DNA of 64,000 nucleotides from positions 27,744-91,743 of the forward strand of contig MEOG01000126.1 in assembly GCA_001769125.1 (NCBI GenBank), given 5' to 3'. Position numbers and translations under genes: made by a program. How positions within the stretch are numbered: the first letter of the stretch is position 1; each line of letters starts with the position of its first letter. Shown here piece by piece: positions 18,901 to 27,451 of this stretch. This DNA comes from Bacteroidetes bacterium GWF2_35_48 (GTDB taxonomy: Bacteria > Bacteroidota > Bacteroidia > Bacteroidales > GWF2-35-48). Under the pieces are notes generated by a model. The model saw only the letters and a list, made by a program, of their open reading frames with translations, searched no databases and was not told where the DNA came from.

Positions 18901-20851
18901 TCAGCCCCCACAGCTTTTAATTACTTCTCAAAATGCAACCAATATTTCATGTTTTGGGTATACTGCTTCAGTGGCGGTAGTTGCAGCAGGGGGAACTTCG
19001 CCTTTAACGTATTCGATTGGTGGCGCTCCTCAGGCAAACGGTTATTTCATCGGTTTGCATGGAGGGACTTATACGGTTACAGTAACGGATGGAAACGGAT
19101 GCAGTATTAACAGCAATACGTTCAACATAAATGAACCTACTCTAATGTTTATTCTTGACAGTTCGTATTCAGATATTTCTTGTTTTAATGCGCAGAACGG
19201 AATGCTTGCTGTTACCCCTACCGGAGGAACGCCACCCTATCAATACAATATAATTCCTGCTGCGTATCAGACAAGCAATACTTTTTCAAATCTTGCTCCC
19301 GGCAATTATGTTGTAACAGTAACAGATAATAATGGTTGCCGCGATAGCGCTCATTTTACGCTCTCGCAACCCACAGTTTTAATTATTGATGCAACAAGTA
19401 CGGATGTAAAATGTAATGGAGGGAATGATGGAACGCTCGCTGTTACTGTAAATGGGGGAGTTGTACCATACAATCTTTTCTGGAGCAATGGGGCGACAAG
19501 CTACACTGTTTCTGATGTTGCATCAGGTATTTATTTTGTTTCTGTAACAGATGCCAATAATTGCAGTATATCCGATACGGTAATTATTTCTCAACCACAA
19601 CCGATGTATATTACGACATCAAGTGATACAGTTATTTGCAGAAATACGCAGGCTGTTATTCATGCACAGGCAACAGGTGGAACGAGTCCGTATATTTATA
19701 TGTGGAATGGCACACAGGGAATGTCCACAATAACCGTGAATACTGCAGATCCGGTAACATATCAGGTATACGCGATGGATGTAAATGGGTGCTTCAGTGA
19801 TACTGCTGCTACCAACATAGCAATTTATCCGAATGTGGTTTTTAATGCTTTTGCACAGCAGGATTCTGTTTGCTCAGGTTCATCCACTTTAATTTACGGT
19901 GATGTTTCTGGCGGAAATGGAGGTCCCTATGTTGTTTATGATGAAAGCATGGAAATAATAAATTTTCCGTACTCAGTTATACCAATAACAGACCATTCTT
20001 ATGTATTTTATGCCGGAGATTTAATGTGTGGTATTTCAGCCAGAGATACTGTTTTAATTCGAACAATTCCAATTCCTTCAGTGCTTATAACTGCCGATAA
20101 ATACAAGGGCTGTCAACCGTTTACTGTTAATTTCTTTGCAACAACCGATCAGGTTTGCGAAACATTTTTATGGAATTTTGGAGAATCCAGTTCTTTGTCC
20201 TACAGCCAGAATCCGCAGCATACGTATACTTCTTCGGGAGTATATGATGTGTCTGTAATTGCAACATCAGAAGCCGGATGTTCGGTTTACACAATGCTTT
20301 CTCAGTTTATTACTGTTTATCCAAAACCCGATGCGCGGTTTAATTTCGATCCTTCTGTTGCCAGTATGTTAAAACCTATTATTTATTTTACAAATTTGTC
20401 AACTCCAAACACAACGAATACGTGGTCTTTCGGCGATGGGGATTCGTCTTCGGCTATTGATCCTATTCATACCTATCATGCGCCTGGTATTTATAATCCG
20501 CTTTTAATTGTTTCTACTATTCATAATTGTAAAGATACAGTCAGTTATCAGGTTGTAATTAAAGATGAAGTTACATTCTATGCGCCTTCAGCTTTTTCTC
20601 CTGATCTTGATGGTATTAATGATATTTTCAAAATTGTTGGTCATGGTATTGATGAAGCAACATTTGAAATGTGGATTTACGACCGCTGGGGAGAAACTAT
20701 TTATAATACCAAAGATATCAATAAAGGATGGGATGGAGGAGTCAAAGGAAAGGAAAAAGGCAAAGTTGGTTCTTATGTATGGATGGTTTCCTTTAATGAT
20801 TTTACCGGAAAAAAACATGTGAAGTCGGGGTATGTTACTATGATTCGGTAA
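15911..20851 (+). CDS. large SprB-repeat adhesin with choice-of-anchor-L-like N-terminus, PKD domains and T9SS type B C-terminal domain
   Basis: Repeated CFNAxNGxxxVTxTGGTPPYxY...GTYTVTVTDxNGC; C-terminus FYAPSAFSPDLDGINDIFKI...WIYDRWGETIYNT. Confidence 0.92.
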   Translation: MRQSIILISLMMLVICAISRAQLVVNNTLSPTQLVQDILLGPGIDAYNVTATGCVTSSTSSGDCIGNFSNGNTTNLGLSAGVVMCAGSIFDIPNAASANASIDNGGGSDPQLASLVPGYTIYDATVLEFDFIPNSPQVTFRYVFGSEEYPEYVGSSYNDAFGFFLSGPNPGGGNYTNVNLAKIPGTTLPVTINNVNAGSYSQYYVSNSGVTIVYDGFTTVLTATAQVTPCMTYHIKIAIGDAGDHVLDSGIFLEAGSFSGGNSFSVSSASSNPTLSNNAIENCSDGIVTFNMDAPQSNPTTITFTIGGSATNGVDYTTIPTSVTIPAGATSTTLTIHPVQDALTEGDETVQLIVSTPPCGYDTVVVTIQDNPEMAVTVNPDMTICSGDQVNLNATVTGGLSPYSYLWSNGTATAANTVYPVGNDITVNYSVTATDACFTQVSDAVDIFVDDCTPCSANAGHDAKICGLTFDLQAITQPGDYNTYWTSVSPGATFSTSSSPTTSVTVPAFGTYSFVWNVTNVANISCSDTVNIIFAPVPTSTFTITPIMCFSDSTVVTYTGNAPASAIYTWNFGGGTAVTAPGQECYYVEYGNQGTFNVSLYVDDDGCISNTTTNNVTSPSLLQANVNVQSVQCASGNNGSVSIDVTGGTQNYNYLWSNGATPPTVAGSYTVTVTDAQGCTVIQPFEINEPTAIVTTETHTNLTCFNNASGIATVSVTGGQTPYIFDWPGLPNSTATQNNLQAGLFIVTITDGNGCVINQTLTIQQPAELLISIPALNNVSCNGGENGNITALGTGGTPPLNFTIGEPLQLSGTFSSLNAGNYNVTVVDANTCNTSTSFTIAEPSAVTILTETSGNIPCYGLHNGTISVTATGGTGALAYSIGGATQAIGDFNGLYPGSYTVTVMDANGCNDVGTTFTITQPSLMVIDSIRTTNLNCYLANNGTGAIYVSGGIPPYTFTSGGISQSTGVYSNLPAGTYNVAISDYNGCTIQSGPIFISQPPQLLITSQNATNISCFGYTASVAVVAAGGTSPLTYSIGGAPQANGYFIGLHGGTYTVTVTDGNGCSINSNTFNINEPTLMFILDSSYSDISCFNAQNGMLAVTPTGGTPPYQYNIIPAAYQTSNTFSNLAPGNYVVTVTDNNGCRDSAHFTLSQPTVLIIDATSTDVKCNGGNDGTLAVTVNGGVVPYNLFWSNGATSYTVSDVASGIYFVSVTDANNCSISDTVIISQPQPMYITTSSDTVICRNTQAVIHAQATGGTSPYIYMWNGTQGMSTITVNTADPVTYQVYAMDVNGCFSDTAATNIAIYPNVVFNAFAQQDSVCSGSSTLIYGDVSGGNGGPYVVYDESMEIINFPYSVIPITDHSYVFYAGDLMCGISARDTVLIRTIPIPSVLITADKYKGCQPFTVNFFATTDQVCETFLWNFGESSSLSYSQNPQHTYTSSGVYDVSVIATSEAGCSVYTMLSQFITVYPKPDARFNFDPSVASMLKPIIYFTNLSTPNTTNTWSFGDGDSSSAIDPIHTYHAPGIYNPLLIVSTIHNCKDTVSYQVVIKDEVTFYAPSAFSPDLDGINDIFKIVGHGIDEATFEMWIYDRWGETIYNTKDINKGWDGGVKGKEKGKVGSYVWMVSFNDFTGKKHVKSGYVTMIR

Positions 20852-20853
20852 GT

Positions 20854-20881
20854 GGTGTCTTCGACTCCGCTCAGACACCAA
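20854..20881. repeat. uninterrupted TTCGACTCCGCTCAG hairpin (GGTGTCTTCGACTCCGCTCAGACACC)
   Basis: Inverted GGTGTC/GACACC arms around the motif; reference form for the interrupted copy near 60460. Confidence 0.7.
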
Positions 20882-20899
20882 ATACCAATCACCAAAAAA

Positions 20900-22984
20900 C
20901 TAGTATCCGCCAAAATATTTTCTCAAAAACCATTCTGTAGAAAGTAAAATCAAAAGGACAAAGAATATCCATTTGAAGTGAATAATTTCAAGCAGACTTT
21001 TTTCTGAATACGAGACAGAGACTATGTCTTTGTTTTGCTGTAATGTTGATAATAAATTCGATAGTTTTCCGGGATAAATCATTTTTCCATTGCTTTGTTC
21101 TGATAGCTGGAACAACAAATTATGATTAGCCATTGTTTTTTCGCCTTCAAGATTCATCGCTTCAACATAAAATAATCCGGATTTTACATATTCTTTTTTT
21201 CCGGCTTTTACTTTTGCCGAATATTTGTACGAACCAACAGGTAGATTGCCTGTATTTAAAGTATAAGCATTTGTGTTTTTCTCGAAAACATAAGAGAATT
21301 TTTTTCCATCAGCATTGATGATTTCAAGATTGACATCGGGCTTATTGTAGAGCTCGAACGCATCATTATAAAGTTCCGCATCAAACACAACGGGATCAAT
21401 TTCATTAATTACTTTTTTTACATTTACAATGAAATTTTCTTTTTCAATTTTAAGTGCAAGAAAATTTACAATTTTGTTCATTAATTCATCAAAGGCCTGA
21501 TGATTGGAGTTCAACACAAAATTTGATATTCTCCATTTCCAGATACCTTCGCCGCAAATAAAGCCAGATTTTGTTTCTCCATTGATGTTAAACAGAATCA
21601 AAGGGCGGTTTGTGGAAATGGTATTAATTTTTTGAAAAAACAAAACTGATTGCTGGTCGTTAAATTTATAATCGCCAAAGGGAGCAATCAAGGGAGGCGA
21701 TTTGGAAACCATTTCTGAAATTTCATCACTGAGCTGAAAAATAGAAAATTGTTTGTTGAACATTCCCTGTGCTTCATCCCATGCGCTTTTTGACTGGCGA
21801 ATGGAAAAACCCTGTTTCAGATTGTTAAGATGTTCGAGTGAGCTTTGTCCCCCGATAATGAATAATGCAGGAATATTTTTTGTAACTATTTCATTAAGTT
21901 TTTGAGTGAATGCATTTGTTTTCGATGGCAACTGGTGCAGAATAATCAAATTATACTGCGATAAAATACCATTGAATTTTTCATGCGAAGATATATCTAA
22001 CTGAATGTTCTGGTTCGACTCCATTGCTCTGCTTATTGCAGCAATATCAGGGTGAGGGGAATTGTAAATGAGCAGAACTTTTTGTTTGCTGTCAATAACA
22101 TCAATCATTATTTGCCTGTAATTATTAACTGTGCTTATTTCATTAGCAAGCGGAATCACTTCTATTTTAAATTGCTGTAGTCCTGTTTTAACAGCTTCTG
22201 CATTAAAATCAAAAGTTTGCAAATACGAATCTGAACTTATTAAAAAGGCTTGAGTAAATATTTTTTGTCCGTTACTGTAAACATTCACAACTGAATTCTG
22301 GTTTTTCATTTTTCTTGCTTCCACAGAAATCTGAACAGGGAATTTATTTCCAAGAAATGCAATTTTATTGTAATAAATTTTAGAGAGAATAATATCAGCC
22401 TGAGGTGTTGAGTCGCCTAGTGCTACAGTATAAACCGGATAATTCAGATTTTTTGCCTGAAAAACAGGATTGGCGCCTTTATTGTAAATTCCGTCTGTAG
22501 CAATAATCAAAGCACCAACATTGCGGTTGTTGAATTTATCATGAAGTTGACTGAGTAATTCAGAAATATCGGTTTGTTTTTCAGAAAAATCATAAGAAAT
22601 TCCCTGCTGTACTTTATCTCCGAAAGAAAATGTTTTCACTTCATAATTTGATTGTAATTTAGAAATGACATTATTCAGATCATTTTTATATTTTGTTTTA
22701 TAATAAGCAGAGTCTTTCCCAAAAAGTATTGAGCCGGAGTTATCCTGGGCAATCAGAATTATTGGTTTTTCAATATATGTTGTAAGATATTTTATAAAGG
22801 GAGATAAAAGCAGAAAAGATAACACGAGCACAACAATAAAGCGGAATCCTGCTAATAGTTTTATAATCCACGGTGCTGTTTCTTTGAACTGTGAATCCTT
22901 TCTATAAAGCAAAAAGGCATACATGAAAGCTATTCCTATACAGAAAATAAGAAACCATAAGGGATATTCTGTTACAATGCCCAT
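20900..22984 (-). CDS. membrane protein with VWA-like region (BatA-like)
   Basis: Two N-terminal TM segments; ILIAQDNSGSIL; GALIIATDGIYNKGANP. Confidence 0.6.
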   Translation of the reverse strand: MGIVTEYPLWFLIFCIGIAFMYAFLLYRKDSQFKETAPWIIKLLAGFRFIVVLVLSFLLLSPFIKYLTTYIEKPIILIAQDNSGSILFGKDSAYYKTKYKNDLNNVISKLQSNYEVKTFSFGDKVQQGISYDFSEKQTDISELLSQLHDKFNNRNVGALIIATDGIYNKGANPVFQAKNLNYPVYTVALGDSTPQADIILSKIYYNKIAFLGNKFPVQISVEARKMKNQNSVVNVYSNGQKIFTQAFLISSDSYLQTFDFNAEAVKTGLQQFKIEVIPLANEISTVNNYRQIMIDVIDSKQKVLLIYNSPHPDIAAISRAMESNQNIQLDISSHEKFNGILSQYNLIILHQLPSKTNAFTQKLNEIVTKNIPALFIIGGQSSLEHLNNLKQGFSIRQSKSAWDEAQGMFNKQFSIFQLSDEISEMVSKSPPLIAPFGDYKFNDQQSVLFFQKINTISTNRPLILFNINGETKSGFICGEGIWKWRISNFVLNSNHQAFDELMNKIVNFLALKIEKENFIVNVKKVINEIDPVVFDAELYNDAFELYNKPDVNLEIINADGKKFSYVFEKNTNAYTLNTGNLPVGSYKYSAKVKAGKKEYVKSGLFYVEAMNLEGEKTMANHNLLFQLSEQSNGKMIYPGKLSNLLSTLQQNKDIVSVSYSEKSLLEIIHFKWIFFVLLILLSTEWFLRKYFGGY

Positions 22985-23118
22985 TTTTTTAAAATGTATA
23001 ATTTGTTTTGGATATACAATATTTTAAGGGAGGTTATTTTTATAATAAGGTTGCAGGTTGCAGGTTGTAACTTGTAATAACTCTCTTTCTCAAATTTTAT
23101 TTTAATCCGAATTAATTA

Positions 23119-23279
23119 ATGCTTGCATGAAAACACAATTTTTTTACCTAACAGATTAGTGCCTGATAAGAAAAGTTCAATTTCAAGGCTTTCGCAGCCT
23201 GAAAAAGCGAAGTTTACTGATGTAAATGAGCATTTTTCAGGCAAGAGCAACGATGAAAGTGGACTTTTCTTGCAGGCAC
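23119..23279 (-). mobile_element. Element A copy 2 (161 bp, reverse orientation), 6-bp TSD TAATTA
   Basis: Reverse complement starts GTGCCTGCAAGAAAAG and ends GTTTTCATGCAAGCAT; TAATTA at 23113-23118 and 23280-23285. Confidence 0.8.
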
Positions 23280-23282
23280 TAA

Positions 23283-24029
23283 TTACGTCTGCATTGCACC
23301 ACAAACACTGATAGTTTGCCCACTCACATACGAAGCCATATCTGATGCAAGGAATACACATACGCTCGCCACTTCTTCGGGTGCGCCGCCTCTTTTTAAA
23401 GGTATTTTTTCATACCAGCCCTTAACAATATCTTCGGGAAGTTTCGCTGTCATTTCAGTAACAATAAAACCCGGAGCAATCGCATTACACCTTACGTTTC
23501 GTGATCCTAATTCTTTTGCAATGGATTTAGTAAAACCAATAATTCCGGCTTTCGATGCTGCATAATTAGATTGCCCTGCATTGCCTCCTACGCCTACAAC
23601 AGAGCTAATATTAATTATGGAACCATTTTTCTGTTTGAGCATTTGTTTCTGGCAGGCTTTCGTCATATTGAAAACCGATTTCAGGTTTACATTGATAACC
23701 AAATCCCACTGCTCTTCAGTCATGCGCATGAGCAGGTTGTCCCTTGTGATTCCGGCATTATTAATAAGAATATCAATAGATCCGAAATCTTTCAATACTT
23801 CATCGGCTAATTTTTCAGAATCAGCATAATTTGCAGCATTGGATGCGTATCCTTTTGCTTTTACACCAAAACTCATAAGTTGTTCCTGAACCTGATTCAT
23901 GTTTTCATCCAGAGCAATATCTGTAAATGCAATGTTAGCACCCGCTTCCGCAAGTTTCAATGCAATTGCTTTTCCGATGCCGCGGGCAGCTCCGGTTACA
24001 ATAGCTGTTTTTCCTTCTAAAAGTTTCAT
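23283..24029 (-). CDS. fabG: 3-oxoacyl-ACP reductase
   Basis: TGAARGIGKAIALKLAEAGA; NNAGITRDNLLMRM; YAASKAGIIGFTKSIAKELGSRNVRCNAIAPGFI. Confidence 0.93.
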   Translation of the reverse strand: MKLLEGKTAIVTGAARGIGKAIALKLAEAGANIAFTDIALDENMNQVQEQLMSFGVKAKGYASNAANYADSEKLADEVLKDFGSIDILINNAGITRDNLLMRMTEEQWDLVINVNLKSVFNMTKACQKQMLKQKNGSIINISSVVGVGGNAGQSNYAASKAGIIGFTKSIAKELGSRNVRCNAIAPGFIVTEMTAKLPEDIVKGWYEKIPLKRGGAPEEVASVCVFLASDMASYVSGQTISVCGAMQT

Positions 24030-24450
24030 TTCTGTTTCTTTTTATAATGTTTTGCGGCAAATTTAATATTTTATGATATTACTTTTATAAAAAAGTGTTT
24101 TTTGTTGCGAATTGCCTTTTTCCTTTTGCCTTTTTCCTTTATATTTGCATTAAGTTAACAACACCCGTACCATTATGAAATTTTATTCAGCATTGATTTT
24201 CCTGTACTTTTTTTGTGCTGTTTCTTTTTTTTTATATTAGCAATCTTGTTATAGTCAACGAAGCTATTAGTCAGTATTTTGAACAAGAACAAATATTTGA
24301 TTTTTTTTTATCTCTACAGCTAAAACTATCTTTTTATATTGCGACTTCTACTTTTTTTCCTTCTTTTACAATTTATTAAAATAGATTTCGTTTTTTTGTA
24401 TTGAATCTGAGAATGGGTACTTGGATTTGTATCATCATACATTTTAAACC

Positions 24451-25815
24451 ATGAAAAAAAAGAAAATTGTAATAGGGGCAATTGCTCTTGTATTAATAAT
24501 TCTTTCTATTATCATTTACCGCGCAGGGAAGAAAGACACAACAGCTTCTATAGAAGTAGTTGTGAAGAAGGGGAAAATGGATGTTACGGTTGTTACGACC
24601 GGTGAATTACAATCCGAGAATTCTGAGAAAATTATTGGTCCAACCGGACTGCGCACTATTGGAATATGGAGAGTGAAAATTTCTGACCTTGTACCAGAAG
24701 GCACTGTGGTTGATTCCGGCGCTTATGTTGCCACGCTTGACAGAACAGAAGCCACAACGAAATTAAAAGATGTGGAAAGCGATGTTCAGAAATCGCAAAC
24801 CCAATACGATAAAACAAAACTCGATACTACACTTGAACTCAGAAATGCCCGCGATGAGCTTATCAATCTGAAATATTCCATGGAAGAAAAAGAAATCATC
24901 ATGGAACAATCGAAGTACGAACCTCCGGCAACGCTGCGACAGGCAAAGATAGATAAAGAAAAAGCTGAACGCGCATACAAGCAGGCTGTAGAGAATTACA
25001 AGCTTAAGGTAAAGCAGAATCAGTCGAAAATGCAGGAGGTTTCGCTGAATCTTGAAACTGCTACAAGAAAGCGCGATGATATTTTAAAGGTAATGGATGA
25101 GTTTATAATAAAAGCGCCAAAGCCGGGAATGGTAATATACATGAAGGAATGGAATGGAGCTAAAAGAAAAGTGGGTTCTGAGTTGAGTCCCTGGGATCCA
25201 ACTGTAGCAACACTTCCCGATTTATCTTCCATGATGTCGAAAACGTATGTGAATGAAATTGATATCAGCAAAGTGAAGGTGGGGCAAAGAGTTAAAATTG
25301 GCGTAGACGCTTTTCCTGAAAAGGAATTTGCAGGAGAAGTTAAAGAAATTGCAAATGTCGGAGAACAGCTCCCTAATAGTGATGCCAAAGTTTTTGAGGT
25401 ACTGATAAAATTATTTCAGACAGATACTGTTTTAAGGCCATCTATGACTACAAGTAATGTCATTTCTATAAATTCATACAACGATGTATTGCACATACCT
25501 CTTGAAGCAATTCATAACAACGATTCCTTAACTTTTGTATACAAAAAAAATGGTTTCTCTGTTTCAAAACAGGTTGTTGTAGTGGGTGAGTCAAACGAAA
25601 ATGAAATTATCATTGAAAAGGGCTTGAATGAAGGAGAAACGTTGATGCTTTCTATTCCTGAAAATGCAACTGATTTAAGTTATGAGGGAATAGAATTGTA
25701 TGAAATTACAAAGCAGAAAAAAGCACAAAAAAAGAAAGAAGCAGAAGATAATCATAAAAAACATCAAGAGAAAATGGAGCTGAAGAAAGGAAATGGGGGG
25801 AGAATTAAGAATTAA
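24451..25815 (+). CDS. HlyD/MacA-type periplasmic adaptor subunit
   Basis: N-terminal TM, coiled coil, VNEIDISKVKVGQRVKIGVDAFPEKEFAGEV. Confidence 0.85.
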   Translation: MKKKKIVIGAIALVLIILSIIIYRAGKKDTTASIEVVVKKGKMDVTVVTTGELQSENSEKIIGPTGLRTIGIWRVKISDLVPEGTVVDSGAYVATLDRTEATTKLKDVESDVQKSQTQYDKTKLDTTLELRNARDELINLKYSMEEKEIIMEQSKYEPPATLRQAKIDKEKAERAYKQAVENYKLKVKQNQSKMQEVSLNLETATRKRDDILKVMDEFIIKAPKPGMVIYMKEWNGAKRKVGSELSPWDPTVATLPDLSSMMSKTYVNEIDISKVKVGQRVKIGVDAFPEKEFAGEVKEIANVGEQLPNSDAKVFEVLIKLFQTDTVLRPSMTTSNVISINSYNDVLHIPLEAIHNNDSLTFVYKKNGFSVSKQVVVVGESNENEIIIEKGLNEGETLMLSIPENATDLSYEGIELYEITKQKKAQKKKEAEDNHKKHQEKMELKKGNGGRIKN

Positions 25816-26038
25816 TTAATTTGAAGATTTGAAGATGAGGTAATTTAGGGAATGAAGGAAATTTAAAAGTCAGTAGTCGGCAGTCGGCAGTCGGCAGTCA
25901 AACAGACTGTAAACTGTAGACTGTAGACTTAGAAATTAAGCTTCCGACTTCGGACTTCCAACTCCCAACTCCGGACTTCCAACTCCCAACTCCCGGTTAC
26001 TGAGCGTAGTCGAAGTACCGGCTTCTAAAAAACAAACA

Positions 26039-27358
26039 TTGAAAAGATACTACCACGATATAACAATTGCACTGGAGGCTATTCTGACGAATAAGCTGAA
26101 ATCGGTGTTGACTGCTTTGGGGATAATTTTTGGTGTTGCTGCAGTGATAAGTATGCTTGCTATTGGTAATGGAGCGCAGCAGGAGATACTCGAACAAATG
26201 AAACAGGTTGGTGTAAATAATATTATTATTAAACCGATACTTAGTGAGAATCTTGATAAAAGTGAAGACGCGAGCAAAGCACCGCAAAAATATTCAAGAG
26301 GGCTTTCTATGGCAGATGTCAGGGCTATTACCGAATTTATTCCTACTGTAAAAAAAGTGAGTCCTGAAGTTTCTATTGATACGTATGTTATTCAAAGCGG
26401 AAAAAGAAAATCGTGCAAATTGCTTGGAATTACTGCTGAATATTTTAATTTATTTAATCTAAAGCTGGAGACAGGAGAAATTTTCAATAATTACCAAAGC
26501 GAACATGGAATAGAGGTTTGCATTATCGGAGAGGGTCTAAAATCAAAGTTGTTCAGCACCGGAAGTCCGATAAATCAGTATATAAAATGTGGAAATGTTT
26601 GGCTGAAAATTATCGGCATAATGGAAAAGAGGTCATTCTCTGCTTCGACAAATGAAAGCATGGGCATTGCAAGTTCTAATGAAAGCATTTATATTCCAAT
26701 TAAAACCATGCTGATGCGCTATAAAAATCGTTCAATGATAACATCCCGAATGTTTCAGAAGAATGATTTTGATGAAGAAAATACAACGGAGAAAAAGGCT
26801 GTAAATTATAATCAGTTAGATAAAATTATTGTGCAGGTAAATGAAACGGAATTTGTGAATTCGACAAAAGATATTTTACAGAGAATGATATTGCGAAGAC
26901 ATTCCGGAGTAGAGGATTTTGAAATTACTGTTCCTGAATTATTATTGAAACAACAGCAACGCACGAAAGATATTTTTAATCTTGTACTTGGCGCAATAGC
27001 GAGTATTTCTCTCATTGTTGGAGGAATTGGAATAATGAACATTATGCTTGCTTCGGTGATGGAGCGAATCAGAGAAATTGGGACCAGACTTGCCATTGGC
27101 GCAACAAAAAAAGATATTATCGTACAGTTTTTATCTGAATCAACATTGATCAGCGTTACAGGTGGTATTATTGGTGTTTTTCTGGGAATTATTCTTTCGG
27201 TTTTGATTACTAAATTTTCTGGAATTTTAACAATCGTCTCGGTTTTTTCGGTTATTATAGCCTTTGGAATTTCTGTTGCTGTTGGAATAATTTTTGGATA
27301 CATGCCCGCAAAACGCGCTGCAGAGAAAGATCCTGTGGAATCGTTACGGTATGAATAA
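26039..27358 (+). CDS. MacB-type ABC transporter permease (TTG start in ORF track)
   Basis: ILTNKLKSVLTALGIIFGVAAVISMLAIGNGAQQEIL; C-terminal FtsX-like domain. Confidence 0.85.
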   Translation: MKRYYHDITIALEAILTNKLKSVLTALGIIFGVAAVISMLAIGNGAQQEILEQMKQVGVNNIIIKPILSENLDKSEDASKAPQKYSRGLSMADVRAITEFIPTVKKVSPEVSIDTYVIQSGKRKSCKLLGITAEYFNLFNLKLETGEIFNNYQSEHGIEVCIIGEGLKSKLFSTGSPINQYIKCGNVWLKIIGIMEKRSFSASTNESMGIASSNESIYIPIKTMLMRYKNRSMITSRMFQKNDFDEENTTEKKAVNYNQLDKIIVQVNETEFVNSTKDILQRMILRRHSGVEDFEITVPELLLKQQQRTKDIFNLVLGAIASISLIVGGIGIMNIMLASVMERIREIGTRLAIGATKKDIIVQFLSESTLISVTGGIIGVFLGIILSVLITKFSGILTIVSVFSVIIAFGISVAVGIIFGYMPAKRAAEKDPVESLRYE

Positions 27359-27369
27359 TATTGAATTGT

Positions 27370-27409
27370 TTTAATGTAGAATCGCCTCATGGGACGATTG
27401 CACATTAAA
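27370..27409. repeat. PalA copy 4 (imperfect hairpin)
   Basis: ttaatgtagaatcgcctcatgggacgattgcacattaa. Confidence 0.7.
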
Positions 27410-27451
27410 GTACAATTCGTAATATAATTGAGGTTTAAATAAATTTACAAA

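Noticed and set aside
17800-19600. Possible recent DNA tandem duplication in the adhesin gene
   Set aside because: Repeats are clear at protein level but diverged at DNA level; ordinary for SprB-repeat proteins.
24175-24240. Short ORF MKFYSALIFLYFFCAVSFFLY before the adaptor gene
   Set aside because: 21 aa, ends in a T-rich tract; may be a decayed signal peptide but no supporting downstream frame.
25868-25990. Low-complexity tandem words (gtcggca, ccaactc) as a new element
   Set aside because: Simple-sequence expansion without defined ends; kept only as context for the missing ATPase.
26812-27405. 197-aa antisense ORF inside the ABC permease
   Set aside because: Shadow ORF of a well-supported coding gene.
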